From Colius striatus (Eukaryota; Chordata; Aves; Coliiformes; Coliidae), in NCBI RefSeq assembly GCF_028858725.1, contig NC_084790.1, positions 3,416,001 to 3,480,000 of the forward strand: a DNA stretch of 64,000 nt, written 5' to 3'. Made by a program: the position numbers and the translations under genes. A model generated the notes under the pieces. It was not told the origin of the DNA and did no database searches. It worked only from the letters and a program-made list of their open reading frames with translations. Positions within the stretch are counted from its first letter, which is position 1. Each line of letters opens with the position of its first letter. Shown here in pieces: positions 10,276 through 21,190 of the stretch.

Positions 10276-13200
10276 ATGGAGATCTGGAGCAGCCCCGCTG
10301 CCTACGATGAGCTGAACGGCAACGCGGAGCGCGGCGGCACCGCCGACCCCATCGCCCGGGAGCTGGAGGAAGGTGAGGCCGGCTCGGCCCGGCCCGGCTC
10401 GGCTCGGCTCGGCTCGGCCCGGTCCTGCGCCTCCCCGGGGAGCGGGGCCGGGAGTCCCTTACCCTGCGCTGTAGCGGGGTTACTGCGGCCGGGGTCTCTC
10501 CCCGCCCGCGCCTCCCCACGGCGGGGTGCGCAGCCCCCACCGCCGTGCCCCATCCCCCGGGAGCTGCCGCCCGGTCCCTCGGGAGCCTCTGGGTCACCCT
10601 GAGCCCGGGGAGGGCTGTCCCCGCTCCGGTGGTGGTGGGAATCGGGCAGAGGGAGAGGGCGAGGGGGTCCTGCGTGGACCCGTAGGGAAGGGAGCCTGCC
10701 CTTCCCCGGGGCGCCGGTCCCCCGCAGTCGCGCCGGATCAGGCCCACGGCGGGGGCGGGAGGGAGGGCGGAGAGAGGGTGTTTGTGTGTGTTTGTCAGTG
10801 CTGCAGCCCCCCATGTCGCCCAGGGCCTGCCACTCTCTCAGGCCGTAACGATGCTCATGCTCCAATTATTTCCAATTAACGACTCAGGGGCTTGATGAGT
10901 TGCAGTTGGGGACCCCTGCAGGGAGTAAGCTCTGTTGGGGCATGGGGAGGGGGGGACAGGCTGGGGCTGTGGTTGACTCCTTTCCCTGTGGATGTGCTCA
11001 CTGGGATGCAGTACCAGCCCCCAAGGGCAGTGGGGACCGGACAGGGGTGGCAGTGGGGGCACTGGCATGACAACACCCACACCATTACACAACCCCAGCT
11101 TGGGGCATAATGGGATTTATGTGGCTGAGCCTCTGCCGTTAACCCACTTTGTCTGCCCCAGCTGGGGAGCGTGGCTGTGGCTGGGGAGGCAGGTCCAGGC
11201 TCCCTCCTGAGCACTGCCAGCCCTGCTCTGCCGGGGGAAACTGAGGCACGCACCTTTGGGGCAGCCAGACACCAGGAGGGAGCATCGGGAGTGCGTGTGG
11301 GGTGCGGGCAGGACTTGGGGTGCGGGCAGGACCTGGGGCTTGGTGCTCTCTGCCCGCTCCCTCCCGCAGTGTGTGGCCAAATGAGTGCGTGCCTGGCGCT
11401 GTCTGGCAGCTTCTGCTGGCGCACTTGGCAGGATTGGTGCTGAGGGACAGACGTCCCCGTCCTCCTGCCACCTCTCGCTGCCAGAGACCCGGATAGCAGC
11501 AGGGGAGGAGGCAGGGCTTTAGCTGGGGCTCAGCTCGCTGCGGTAGTGCTGTGTGGCAGGCAGCTGCCTGTTACTGGAGCAACCTGCCTGCAGCTGCCCG
11601 TGCCCCCTGTGCAGCGGCTCGAGGTGCGGATCGCTGCGGTGCTGCAGCTGGAAGGGCAGCCTGGGCTGGGTGAGAGGTGCGGCTGGAAGGGCAGCCTGGG
11701 CTGGGTGAGAGGTGCAAGCTGGAAGGGCAGCCTGGGCTGGGTGATAGGTGCAGCTGGAGTGGCTGCCTGGGCTGGGTGAAGTGTGCAGCTGGGTGAGAGG
11801 ACGCATCGGTCAGCTCTGCCTTAGCCACTGTCTCCAGGGAGAAACTAGGGCAGAGCTGGCTTCTTGGGAAGGGGGGTGGAGATCTGGGGAAGGGGGCTGG
11901 GGACAGATTGGAAGGGACGCTGCCTGTGAGCTTGGCTCAGCGTGGTGCCACCCACTGTTATTTATCCTGGAGCTCCAGCCTGCTTTTTGCTGGAGATGTC
12001 ACCTCTGATTCTGTCTCTGCTGCTTGCCATCCTTCTGTCCTGTCTATGTGTCCTTGGTGGGACTGTGTCTGCACTGGGATGGTGAATGTAGTGAGGAGGC
12101 CTTGGCGTCTTTCCTGCTGCCCCAAAATGTGGGCAGGGATAGGGGGGTAAGATGGGAGCACCTTGTTCCCCATGATGCTGTTGTGTCTGTGAGCATCCCT
12201 GCCTGCCTCTGCCCTGCAGCTCAGCTGGTGCTGATGAGCAGATAAATGGTACCTTTTAGTGACCAGCGTGGAGCAGCTTTGTGACACCTGCAGCAGCCAC
12301 CTCTTAATCCTTTCACCACCTCCTCTTCCCTCTGCTGTGCAGCCACGGGGATTGCCAAAGGGAAGCAGTAACAGGGGGCAGGAAGCAGTGGGGGAGAGTG
12401 GTGCTGAGCCCTCAGGCCAAGGCCTCCTGTGGTGTGGAGGTTCATCTCTTGCCCTTCTCTCCCAGTCCTGTGTGCTGAGCGAGCAGTCAGGATCACAAAG
12501 ACCTACCATGACATTGATGCCGTCACCAACCTGCTGGATGAGGTACGCTAGTGCCCACCCTGTGCAGGGTCTCAGGGTGGCGTAAGGGATGGAGGCCAGT
12601 GTACCCTGGGGATGTGAGTGTGGGTTAGGGCTGGGGAAGAAGGGGCAGAGCAGGGGATGGGCCTTGGCTGACAGAGACCTGCTCCTTGCAGAAGGAGCGG
12701 GACCTGGAGCTGGCAGCTCGCATCGGGCAGTCCCTGCTGAAGCAGAACCGGAGCCTGACTGAGCGCAATGAGCTCCTGGAGGAGCAGTTGGAGTTGGCCA
12801 AAGAGGAGGTAACAGCCCCTAAGCACAGAGTCCTGGCTTTGGCCCCCCTGCATGCCAAGTCTGGGGGTTGTGGGCCCCGTGGCTGTGCCTTGATGCCCCT
12901 TCCCTTCCCTCCCCAGATCGCACAGCTGCGTCATGAGGTCTCCATGCGGGACGACCTGCTCCACTTCTACACCAGCACAACAGAGGAGAGCGAGCCCACC
13001 TCTGCCACCTCCACGCCGTGAGTGGGGGAGCCCTGTCCCACCACTGTTCCAGGGCAGGGCTGCTCATGGAGGGCAGGAGCCATCCCCATTTCTGGGGTGG
13101 CACTGGGGCTGGCACTCCCTTCCCTCCCATGGCAGCCCTGGCTCCAGCCCTATGGAGCTGGCTCGCTGTGGGGGGCTGGGCAGCCCCATCCTGCCTGCAC

Positions 13201-16200
13201 TGCTGGTGCTCAGTGCCCTCCTTGCCACCCCCAGGCTGCGCAGGCACGAGTCCTCTCTGTCCCTGCAGCAGTATTTCCAGTGTGACACCTTGCAGCAGAA
13301 ACTCAAGTGCCTGGAGGAGGAGAACCAGAAGCTTCGCATGGAGGTGACTGACAAGACAGCCCTCCCCATGCCCACCTCTGCCCCACTGGCTGCCAGGGGA
13401 CCTCAACTGCCCCTAGAGTGGCTAAGATGTCCTGCCTGGTGTGCTCAACCCCTCCAACCTTCTCCCCCAGGCCACCAACATTGCAAATGAGACCTGTCAG
13501 TATGAGGACCAGGAGCAGCAACTGATGATCGACTGCGTGGAGCAATTCTGTATGTGGGGCTGGGCTTGTGGCGGGGCAGTTTCTCTCTGGGCTTGGGCTC
13601 GGGGGGGCCTGTAGGTGCTGCCCAGCATATTGTGGGATGGGTCCAGGTAGTGATGGACCCCTGGCCTTTCCCAGCTGAAGCAAGCCAGCAGGTTGTTTAC
13701 CTCTCGGACGAGCTGGCCCGCAAGGCAGAGGACACAGTCCGGCAGCAGGAGGAGATCAGCCAGCTCCTGGCACAGGTGGTGGATCTGCAGCAGAAGTGCC
13801 GGGGGGTGAGTGTCCCCTGTGTGCCAGGGGTATGCTGCAAGGGGTCCTGGGGCACAGCTCCCTGACCTGCCCTTCTTCCTCCCTGCAGTATGGCTCAGAG
13901 GTGGAGGAGCTCCAGCAGCACTTGGCTGTGGCAAAGGAGGTGCAGCAGCAGCTCCGGACAGAGGTGAGCCTGGGGAGGGAGCTGTGGTCGGGGGGGGGTC
14001 GGGGGGGTCTTTCCCTGCTGCTGAGGCTGTGTGAGAGCTGTGCCCTTCCCTGCAGCTGCGGGACCTGCAGGAGAAATACGTGGAGTGCGGTGGGATGCTG
14101 CAGGAAGCACAGGAGGAGATCAAGAGCCTGCGCAGCCGCAGCCTCCCCAACAGCACCATCAGCCGCTACACCTCGCCCAGCCTCCTGCCTGTGGTGAGCA
14201 CAGGGGCAGGGCTGGGGGAAGCAGGAGGAGTGGGGGGCTCCACTCTCCTCTTTGCCAACACTGAGTGCCCCTGTGTGTCCCCAGGATTCGCTGGCGGCTG
14301 AGATCAAGGGGATGATGAGGAAAGGGACAGACAGCTCCTCTGACTGCAAGTGAGTGCTGGCCTCGGTGGGCTTGTGCTGGGCCACGAGGTGGGGGTCCCG
14401 GGGTGAAGGTTGGAGTGGGGGTATCTGGTTCAGGGGTCCATCCCTGCCTGCTTCCTGCCCTCAGGAGCTACCTGCGGGCCTTTGAGACGGTGAAAGCAGT
14501 GAACCAGGTGGCCAAAGCCAAGTCTTGCTCCGTGTCTCCCGGCACCACACCGGGCTCCAAGCAGTCGTCAGCAGCCCCGTCCCGGGGGGCCAGCACCCCC
14601 CGCACCGCCTGCCCCAGCTCAGAGGGCCCCCAGTAAGTTGCTGCAGTGGGGGCTGCCCCTGCAAGAGAGGATGTGTTGGAGACATGTCGGTCCTTCGGGG
14701 CGTTAAACGATGGCTCGGGGGGAGGGCAGCGTGGCCAGGGGTCCAGCACGGCGTGGGATGGAGGTGGAGTTTGTGGTGTGGGGTCGTGGCCCTGAGCACC
14801 CTGACGCTCTGCCCATCCTCAGGGGCGAGGGGGCTGGGGAAGAGGCGCAGGCAGCCCCGGGCAAGCAGGACCTGGAGGCAGCGGTGCAGCGGCTGTCGGT
14901 GCGGCAGCAGAGCCACGACTCCGAGGAACGTTCCTTCTTCGAGGCCGAGCGTGAGCACAAGCTGTGGCGGCTGAAGGATGGGGAGAGCTCCAGTGGCTTC
15001 CTCACCCCTAACGAAAGCATCATCTCCACGGGGACCAACTACTCGGGGGGCTCGGAGCTCACCACTGGCTCCAGCTTCTCGCTCGGCTCCCTCACCTACC
15101 TGCCTGACAAGCTGCAGATTGTGAAGCCCCTGGAAGGTGAGAGGTAGAGGGGGCTGCCTGGTGTGGAGAGCTGGAGGTACTGGCAGGGTCCCACAACACC
15201 AGCTGAGCCTCCTGGCTGTGCCTCATCCCTCACCTCCACCCCCCAGGCTCTGTGACACTTCACCACTGGCAGCAGCTGGCACAGCCCAACCTGGGTGGGA
15301 TCCTGGTGCCCCGTCCTGGGGTGCTCACCAAAGACTTCAGGCAGCTGGACATCGACCTGGAGGAGGTCTACAGCCTCAATGACCTGGAGGAGGACGATGT
15401 GGATGCCAGCTCCTTCCAGCTGCACCCAACCTCAACACCGGCCAAAGCCAAGGAGCGCCCTGGGGGTGAGCACAGGGAAAAGGCACAGGGGCTGTGGCCT
15501 CTGAGATGCCCCTCCCCTTGCACCCCCATGTGCTCCCTCACTCTTGCAGCAGCCTCTCCCAGACCCTGAGGGCTGTTCTGCAGCAGATGTGATGTGGTGA
15601 GCCCTCACCCTCCCACTGACATGCTCCCACTGCAGACTGAGGAAGAGACAGGTCTTGGGAGAAACATCTGCTCCCCTTCCCACTTGTGCTTGCAGCCTTG
15701 TCCTCTGAGCATGTGCTGGCCCTAAATGCTGCTGGAGATGTGCCCTGTGCATGCAGCGTTTCACCACAGCCTGGCTTTGCCTCTCCCAGCTGCCCAGAGC
15801 CCTCCCTCCTCTCTGCCTGTGTCGTGTTCCACCCGCTCCCTTAACCCAGTGTCTCCTGTCCCTTCCAGTGTTCCTCTCTGTTAACAACCTCCCCCAGACC
15901 CCGTCTACCTTCACCATCACCACCTGCCACATCCTCCATCCCACCACTGAGATCACCAGGGTGACACCCAGGTAAGGTGTGTGGCCTCTCACTGCCTGCA
16001 CCACCACCCCTCCCCTCCCCTCCCTCCTGTATCCCCCCCCCAGCCTAGTCCTCCTCCCTCCGTTGCTGGCTCTGTGCAGCTTGAGGAAGCAGCAGCCCAG
16101 GAGCCATCTGCAGCCCCTGCTGCTCTGAAAGATGCCTTGCACTTGAAATGTCCCCAGAGCTGCCTGCTTTGTGCAGTTTGAGGGGTTGAGGGGCTGCCCC

Positions 16201-17216
16201 CCGCCACCTCCCTGTACTGCAGCACCTCGATGGGAAGAAGGTCCTTCCTTGGGCTGGCTGAGGCTTGGCTCACCCTGGAGAAGCAGTTCTCTGGGGCCAG
16301 AGCAGTGTTTACTCCTGGCACTGCCAGGGCTTTCCTTCCCTGGGAGCAGCCCTGACTTCCCTTCTCTCTGCACTTGTGCATCAGCCAGGGCCTGGCCCCA
16401 GACTGGACTGGAGGAGCTGAGCCCTTGGCTGCCCCTTAATTAATGAACACTGTGGCTTAGCCCTAATGAGCCCCTCCAGGGCTCGCTGGGGGGTTGGTGT
16501 GAGCTGCAGTTCACTGTTAGACAAAACCCTGCATGTCTGGAGAATGCTTGTGGAGCAGCAACCCTGCACTGACCTCTCACAAAATCTCCTGGCTGTCCAG
16601 GATCTTGGGGGGGATTGTGGTCACAGCCACCCTCCTCAGCACTGTGCCAAGAGCTTTGGGGTGCTTGGGCAATGCTGTGAGCACAGGGGGCCTCTCACAG
16701 CCTGATGCAATGAGGGTGGGGGAAAGAGAAAGGATACCCTGGGGTCCTGCAGCAGCCTCCCCTGGGACCGGCCGCCCCCTGACTCCTCCTCCTCTTCTCT
16801 CTTTCCCCCTCCTCAGTCTGCATAACGCCGTCCTGCCTTCTTGTCGGCCCTTTGAGGGGCTGAGGCTTGGCAACCCTTCGCCAGAGTCATCTCGCCCCAT
16901 GCTGGCTCCTGGCCCCGGACCCCCAACCGCCCCTGTGGGACTCGTCAGGCTGTTACTGGTGCAGGGCATCTCCGCCTTGGTGCCACGGGCTGGCTCATGG
17001 TGTGCTCCCCAGCTCCCTTCCCAGGACCCCCAGCACGCTGACACCCAGCCCCTCCCCACACTGAGGGGACAGGATGGAACCTCCTCCAGGAGCAGCATCT
17101 TCAGCCTAAATCTGGTGGAGAAGCTGCAGCGCCTGGGGCTGGACAAGGTGGTGGCCAGAGGGGAGATGTCCTACAGCCAGGGAGAGCGCAGGAGAGCCCG
17201 GGATGCACTGACGTGA
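10276..17216 (+). CDS. HAP1: HAP1, huntingtin-associated protein 1 (TRAK/Milton-family adaptor)
   Basis: Coding exons: 10276-10372, 12466-12542, 12692-12808, 12917-13017, 13235-13343, 13471-13549, 13675-13805, 13889-13963, 14056-14193, 14285-14349, 14465-14632, 14823-15136, 15247-15465, 15869-15971, 16817-17216. All junctions are GT-AG and in phase, giving 2193 nt and 730 residues. The ATG has purine -3 and G +4. Residues about 33-305 form the HAP1 N-terminal coiled coil, including the dynein-binding CC1-box-like ERDLELAARIGQSLL (60-74). FSEASQQ at about 193-199 and the WSSPAAY/IARELEE exon are HAP1-specific, whereas residues about 475-560 (LPDKLQIVKPLEG, HHWQQLAQPNLGGIL, RPGVLTKDF, YSLNDLEEDD) form a TRAK-type Milton region. 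The C-terminus retains VGLVRLL..GIS and SLNLVEKLQRLG blocks. Family members link cargo and Miro-type receptors to dynein and kinesin on microtubules. Position next to GAST, EIF1 and KRT17 supports HAP1 rather than TRAK1 or TRAK2. Confidence 0.9.
10378..10428 (+). repeat. GGCTC/GGCCC pentanucleotide repeat
   Basis: About ten imperfect GGCTC or GGCCC units follow directly after the splice donor of the internal first exon of HAP1, within the CpG island. Confidence 0.85.
11640..11800 (+). repeat. About 35-bp tandem repeat, 3-4 copies
   Basis: The unit ggaagggcagcctgggctgg with a gtgagaggtgc spacer recurs at about 35-36-bp spacing, the last copy being divergent. It lies in the HAP1 intron between the internal first exon and 12466. 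Each unit contains ggtgagagg, which looks like a splice donor. Confidence 0.9.
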
Positions 17217-17550
17217 GGGTGCTGTGGCCCCCACAAGCTCAGGATGAGACCACACACGTCATCTTCATCACCCTTCCACGGAGATGGGACAGACTTTCAG
17301 CCTTGGCTCCTGGCCATGGCTCGTGGGGGCTTTGCCCAGCGCTGTGTGGCCCGATGTGATGCTCTTGGGTCTCGTGTGTGGGGGGCTGCAGGGGGGGGAT
17401 GGTGTCTAACCAGGGGATATTTGGGGACCAGAGGGCAGCCAGCTCCAGGTGGGGGGTCCCAACTGACCCTGTTCCTGGATTAGAGGGGTCCTAGCTGCCC
17501 CTGTTCCCCACTGTAGGGATAGAGACCCTTCACAGGAGCCAGTTGCTGGC

Positions 17551-17900
17551 AATAAAAACTGTTCCTGCTTCTGCTGAGCCTCTACAAGGAGAGAGGGGCA
17601 GCTCGGCCCTCCGGGGCTGTCAGGGCTGCTGCAGCGAAGGGTGATGCTCGGGGAGTCCCAGGGGGACTGTGCCAGGGGGAGACCTCCCACCCCAGCCTGG
17701 ACCCTTGGCCAATATCTGCGCTGACTTTTAAAGGGGATAATAATGGTTTTAAACTCTTTCCTGCCCACTCAGTAGCTGTAGCTGTAGTCCACCCACCCCA
17801 TCCCAGCTCAGGGGATCCCTGCTACGAGTGTTTCTCGGGGTGTAGCTGTTGCTTCTGCTGCTGTGTCCCTCACCTCAGGCCCTGTACCCTGTCAAATAAA
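17551..17900 (+). terminator. HAP1: HAP1 poly(A) signals (17551-17556 and 17895-17900)
   Basis: Two AATAAA hexamers lie 335 and 679 bases after the HAP1 stop codon, the second followed by a GT-rich stretch. Alternative poly(A) sites are likely. A CR1 starts about 65 bases after the second one, which limits the 3' UTR. Confidence 0.7.
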
Positions 17901-17964
17901 TGTGAAGCTACAAAGCAGCTGCTGTGCAGTGTCTGTTGGGTCCCTGCCTTGTGCATCCTGGTGG

Positions 17965-19220
17965 GCAAATTCCAGCATGGTGGGGGTTGGAAAGGCCCTG
18001 CAGAGCTCATCCAGCCCAACCCCCTGCTAAAGCAGGTTCCCCTCGATCAAGGGGCACAGGGACGTGTCCAGGTGGGTTTGGAAACCTCCTGAGAAGGTGT
18101 GTGAGCCGACACAGGCAGGATGCAGGAACAACGTCAGGACCACAGATAAAATGCCAAGGGCAAATTCTCACTGCCTCACAATTCAGAGGCTCTCCAAATC
18201 TGCACCCAGGGCAGAGGCATGTAAGCAGGGGTGCAGCAACACAGAGCACCAGGGCAGAAAAGCAAAGACTTTAAACCTGCTGCTTTTCTCCTATAAATGA
18301 GGAACTGGGTTTTTGGTGTAATTTTCCACTGTGATTTGATCCTTCCCACAGCAAGGCAGGAATCTCTAGAAAGTCTGATAGGTGCCTCTGAGCCCATCAC
18401 AGGCCTGTGTTGCCTAAACAAGGATGTCCTACTTGCCAAGCACACAGGGCTAAGCAACAATTAGCAGCTGATACGTGTGATTTTCGACACTCCAGCTGCA
18501 GGTCACTTGAGCAAATTTACAGTCCTCCTCTTCATCTGTCACTATATTCACAGAGAAGGAGCCTCTACACTCTCCCTGGGCAGCCTGGGCCAGGGCTCCC
18601 TCACCCTTGCAGTAAAGCAGCTTTTCCTTATGATTAAGTGGCACTTTTTGTGTTCCAGCTCTTGTCCATTATCCCTCATCCTGTCACTTGAGACAGCAGA
18701 AAAAAGTGTCACCCCCCCAACCTCACAACATCCACCATTTATATCCTTATAAGTATGAAAGAGATTCCCCCTCAGCCTCCTCCAGCCTGACCAGCCCCAG
18801 GGCCCACAGCCTTTCCTCAGCAGGAACATGCTCCAGTGCCCTGAGCATCTTGCTGGCCCTGTGCTGGCCTCTCTGCAGCACTTCCCTGTCCCTCTGCAGC
18901 TGGGGAGCCCACAACTGGCCCCAGGACTCCAGATGAGGCCTCAGCACATGTGGCAGAGCAGAGCAAAGGGGAGCAGAAGCTCCCTGGCCCTGCTGCTGGA
19001 TCCACACTCTGCTGGATGCCCCCAGGCTGCCATTGGCTTCTTGCCCACAAGGGCATGGTGCTGGCTCATGGTCAGTTGATTCTCCCCCAGCAGTGCCAGG
19101 TCTGTCTCCTGGAGCTGCTCTCCAGCAGGTCACCCCCAGCCTGTGCTGCTGCAGGGGCTTGTTCCTCCCCAGCTGCAGGACTCTGCCCTTGTCCTTGTTG
19201 TACCTCATGAGGTTTCTCTA
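17965..19220 (-). mobile_element. CR1 LINE 3' end split by a 455-bp insertion
   Basis: Minus-orientation CR1 runs from 17965 to 18097, then resumes at 18553 and continues to about 19220, where decayed ORF2 C-terminal sequence is recognisable. It occupies the space between the convergent ends of HAP1 and gastrin. Confidence 0.9.
18098..18552. mobile_element. 455-bp insertion in CR1, probable solo LTR fossil
   Basis: The insert starts TGTGTGAG and ends ATTCACA (TG...CA ends). It is flanked on both sides by GAGAAGG (18091-18097 and 18553-18559), a sequence that occurs once in intact CR1 copies here, so it is a target-site duplication of 6-7 bp. A TATAAAT motif lies inside at about 18292. Length, ends and duplication fit a solo LTR of a retroviral class with 6-bp duplications, but I do not recognise the family and a nonautonomous DNA element cannot be excluded. 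No coding region is visible. Confidence 0.5.
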
Positions 19221-19292
19221 CCCAAATTGCCCCTTCTTGCCCCTCCCCACTCCCAGCAAAGACACGAGCAGCAGCAGCCATAGTGTCAAAGC

Positions 19293-19298
19293 TTTATT
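19293..19298 (-). terminator. GAST: Gastrin poly(A) signal
   Basis: AATAAA on the minus strand, 60 bases downstream of the gastrin stop codon, giving the short 3' UTR expected of a gastrin mRNA. Confidence 0.8.
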
Positions 19299-19357
19299 GC
19301 AGGATGAGACACGGGCTGAGGGCGCTGGGGCCTGTTGCAGCTCAGCTATCACAGCAG

Positions 19358-19793
19358 CTACACGGCATCAGCAGAGTCCTCAGTGCTGCGGCGGCCGAAG
19401 TCCATCCAGTCGGGGTAGTAGTGGTCGTGCAGCGCCTCCATCCCCTTGTCCCCATGCATGTAGCCCTTGAGGTCTCTCAGCTCTGTCGAGGCAAAGGCAG
19501 CAGTCAGAGCCGTGCTCAGCCAGGGGCTGGCACTGGGCAGCCGACTGTGCCCCGAGGAGCCCCTGAGGGCTTCCCACCCCACACATCCCGCTACCTGCGA
19601 GGACGTGGGGCAGGAAGCGGGAGATGAGGTGCTTCTGCTCCTGGGACAGGGACTCAGGCCAGTCCCGCCGGGCCAGGCTGCCGGGGGGCTGGTGCAGGTC
19701 TCCCCCAGCGTCTGGTGTCTCTGCCGCGGGCCGGCACAGGCAGGGGATGGCGACGAGGGCGAGGATGAGGCCTACACACACCTTCACCTTCAT
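19358..19793 (-). CDS. GAST: Gastrin precursor
   Basis: Coding exons complement(19595-19793) and complement(19358-19482) join in phase with GT-AG signals, giving 107 residues. Residues 1-20 form a signal peptide (basic start, LILALVAIPCLC core). HLISR precedes a 36-residue peptide starting FLPHV, the position of the single-Arg cleavage that releases chicken gastrin-36. The C-terminus YYPDWMDFGRR is a Phe amidation site (Gly donor, Arg-Arg cleavage) with sulfatable tyrosines, followed by an acidic tail STEDSADAV. The mature amide is expected to be secreted by antral G cells and act at CCK2-type receptors. The ATG has purine -3 and lies two bases after a CAG acceptor (exon from 19795), so the 5' UTR is mostly in a distal exon. 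HAP1 is convergent downstream and EIF1 lies upstream on the same strand, matching known synteny. Confidence 0.95.
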
Positions 19794-20014
19794 GGCTGTG
19801 GAGAGACTGAGCAGGGAAAGGGGGCAGAGAGGCTGCAGCCACCGAATTGGCATGAGGGGTGACCCGTGCAGGGAGAGGGGTGCTGCTCCCCAGGGCACGG
19901 GCAGTTCATGAGGCCCTTTTGTCCCTCCCAGCAGATCCCCAAGTCCCCTCCATCCCTCCCATCTCATCCTCAAGTCTTCTCCATCCCCCTGTCCTGTCTG
20001 GTGTCCAGTTCCCC

Positions 20015-20125
20015 TAGAATAATTACAATTATCATCTCAAATTGGAAGGGACCCAAAAGGATCATCGAGTCCAACTCCCTGCTCCTTGCAGGACTACCCA
20101 ATACTGAATCATACCACTAAGAACA
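20015..20125 (-). mobile_element. CR1 LINE short 3' end fragment
   Basis: A short, old minus-orientation fragment with the CR1 3' signature (ttggaagggacc, gatcatcgagtccaac). It lies in the long gastrin 5' intron. Confidence 0.65.
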
Positions 20126-20395
20126 CTGCTGGTTTCTCCCTCCTGAAATGTTGTTTTCATGAGCTATGCTCCTCCTGTGTGCATCTCTCTCATGTTTTAG
20201 TTGTACCTTTGTGGTATTTGCTTTCAGGTTTTGAGCAGAGGAGGTCGTGATTGGCAGGATGTGAAATAGTACAGTAACACGTAGTCAGGGATGTCAGTTG
20301 TTCTTAAGAACGTCTGCGTTCAGCAGAAGGAGAATAAAACCCTTTATGGGAAGAAGAGATTTCAGTACAAGTGGTGAGAAAAAGACTGTGAATCA

Positions 20396-21190
20396 GAGGG
20401 ATCTCAGCCAGCTTGAGAGTGGGCACAGAGGAACGTCATGAGGTTTAACAAGGGAAAGGCAGAGTCCTGCAGCTGGGGAGGAACAAGCCCCTGCAGCAGC
20501 ACAGGCTGGGGGTGACCTGCTGGAGGGCAGCTCCAGGAGACAGACCTGGCACTGCTGGGGGAGAATCAACTGCCCATGAGCAGCAACGTGGCCTCGTAGG
20601 CAAGAAGCCAATGGCAGCCTGGGGGCATCCAGCAGAGTGTGGGCAGCAGGGCCAGGGAGCTTCTGCTCCCCTTTGCTCTGCTCTGCCACATGTGCTGAGG
20701 CCTCATCTGGAGTCCTGGGGCCAGTTGTGGGCTCCCCAGCTGCAGAGGGACAGGGAAGTGCTGGAGAGAGGCCAGTGCAGGGCCAGCAAGATGCTCAGGG
20801 CACTGGAGCATGTTCCTGCTGAGGAAAGGCTGTGGGCCCTGGGGCTGTTTAGTCTGGAGAAGGCTGAGAGGAGATCTCATTAACACTTAGAAGTATTTAA
20901 AAGGTGGATATCAATACTTTGTTTCTGTTATAGCCAGTGGCAGGACAAGTGATAATGGACAAGAGCTGGAACACAAAAGGTTCCACTTAAACATAAGGAA
21001 AAACTCTTTCAGTGTTTCAGTGAGGGAGCCCTGACCCAGGCTGCCCAGGGAGGGTGTGAAGGCTCCTTCTCTGGAAGTCTTCAAGACCCTCCTGGACACG
21101 TTCCTGTGTGACCTGATCTAAATGGACCTGTGTTAGCAATGGATTGGACTGGATGGTCTCCAAAAGGTCCCTTCCAACCCTCACCTTTCT
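20396..21190 (+). mobile_element. CR1 LINE 3' end
   Basis: Plus-orientation CR1 with the decayed C-terminal end of ORF2 (atgaggtttaacaaggg onward) and a full 3' UTR ending at cccttccaaccctc. It lies within the gastrin 5' intron, antisense to the gene. Confidence 0.9.

Larger units (their letters stand above)
9950..10760 (+). promoter_or_regulatory. HAP1: CpG island around the internal HAP1 promoter
   Basis: Very CpG-dense DNA surrounds the TATA box at 10227 and the first exon at 10276, in contrast to the flanking intron. It marks a second, independent transcription start region of HAP1. Confidence 0.75.

Noticed and set aside
15432-16373. 313-codon minus-strand frame antisense to HAP1
   Set aside because: It overlaps established HAP1 exons and introns on the opposite strand with no independent support.
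12466-17216. Assignment to TRAK1 or TRAK2 instead of HAP1
   Set aside because: Coiled-coil and C-terminal blocks resemble TRAKs, but the FSEASQQ and IARELEE segments are HAP1-like and the neighbours GAST, EIF1 and KRT17 are those of HAP1.
18747-19208. Reverse-transcriptase-like ORF fragment in CR1 copies
   Set aside because: Recognisable as the decayed C-terminal end of CR1 ORF2 only; listed as mobile elements rather than genes. The same holds for the copies at 20396 and 36766.
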